Assembly (NCBI GenBank): GCA_020634515.1
Contig: JACKBL010000005.1
Span: 372,001-436,000, forward strand
Direction: 5' to 3'
Length of the DNA: 64,000 nt
Origin: Ardenticatenales bacterium
GTDB lineage: Bacteria > Chloroflexota > Anaerolineae > Promineifilales > Promineifilaceae
Shown: in pieces, positions 63,627 to 64,000 of the stretch
How the letters are laid out: each line of letters begins with the position of its first letter
Numbering within the stretch: position 1 is the first letter of the stretch
Notes under the pieces: model-generated
Told to the model about the DNA's origin: nothing
Seen by the model: the letters and a program-made list of their open reading frames with translations, nothing else
Database searches by the model: none
Program-made: the position numbers and the translations under genes

Positions 63627-64000
63627 TGAAGAAGTTTGCAGTATTTACAGAAGGGCAAGGTGAATTAATCTTTGTTCGGCATTTATTGTTTCAGATCATA
63701 GGGTATGAGCATCTCAGTGTTGAATGTTTCGCATTGCGCTCAGGAAGACTTTTGGATGTTCCTTATAAATATGAGACTGTCAGTGCAAAAGTTCATGTTA
63801 TGGTAGTGAATGTTGGCAACGACGAGAAAGTCTTGAGTGCCATTGCTGAGAGAGAGGAAAGGCTTGTTGGCCAAGGATATGAGATAATAGGTCTTCGAGA
63901 TATGTACTCTCGTTAGTATAGGAAACGATCTGAAATTGTTGATCCTGATATCATCTCCCTATTTATTCAAGCACATCGCACAGCCGTCCAGAATATGGGT
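63626..64000 (+). pseudogene. DUF4276-like partner gene with an in-frame TAG, cut by window edge
   Basis: The frame starts MKKFAVFTEGQGELIFVRHLLFQIIG, resembling the TOPRIM-like opening of DUF4276-type proteins (FTEGQGE). It reads 96 codons to a TAG at 63914-63916. The same frame then stays open for all 28 remaining codons to the window end (YRKRSEIVDPDII and on), with protein-like composition. The likely reading is one longer gene split by a single nonsense change or sequencing error. A short 96-aa product is the alternative. It is translationally coupled to the ATPase by TAATG overlap. Confidence 0.6.

Overview
The window is G+C-rich bacterial chromosome. The gene set suggests a member of the Chloroflexota (Anaerolineae-like): a type I-D CRISPR system, a Ycf45/R3H-type ATPase, a DHH-CBS-tRNA nucleotidyltransferase fusion, an FmdB zinc ribbon and large FtsX-type permeases. 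This placement is inferred from gene content only; no rRNA or tRNA gene was seen.

Layout. 1-12 kb: a large secreted subtilisin (cut by the left edge), a lactate-type permease, gmk, an FmdB protein, tmk, a Ycf45/SpoIIIAA-like ATPase and a GNAT-like protein. 12.2-26.2 kb: one very large CRISPR array; I counted 197 repeats of about 35 bp with a mean period of 71 bp, plus a decayed terminal repeat. 26.2-41.3 kb: a type I-D cas locus on the minus strand. In transcription order it holds a WYL regulator, an unknown 153-aa gene, cas3', cas10d (csc3), csc2, csc1, cas6, a four-helix-bundle gene, cas4, an unknown 124-aa gene, cas1 and cas2, then the leader and array. A vapBC-type toxin-antitoxin pair lies on the opposite strand between csc1 and cas6. 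41.4-64 kb: a small membrane protein, beta-carbonic anhydrase, two CNNM/CBS/CorC proteins, the DHH-CBS-nucleotidyltransferase fusion, a DinB-like protein, a PEP/pyruvate-binding-domain protein, an ECF sigma/anti-sigma pair, two FtsX permeases with a double-ABC ATPase, and an AAA ATPase followed by a small gene with an in-frame stop.

How the CRISPR parts fit. The repeat read on the minus strand ends in ATTGAAAC after a short hairpin, so array and cas genes share a direction and the leader lies next to cas2. The distal (left) end carries a decayed repeat and longer G-tract variants. Four evenly spaced copies (two intact) of a different, about 37-bp repeat sit between cas2 and cas1 and look like a relic second array.

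Three patterns not explained by ordinary annotation stand out. (1) The palindrome TGCCGGCA occurs roughly fifty times, and strand composition often flips at it, G/T-rich before and A/C-rich after, whichever strand is coding; this is what a palindromic Chi-like recombination site could leave behind. (2) Octamer arrays (GAGGTATG)n sit at most gene junctions of the cas adaptation region and at two other operon junctions, and supply stop, Shine-Dalgarno and start signals. (3) Two paralogous, promoter-bearing structured RNA candidates lie on the plus strand beside the cas regulator genes.
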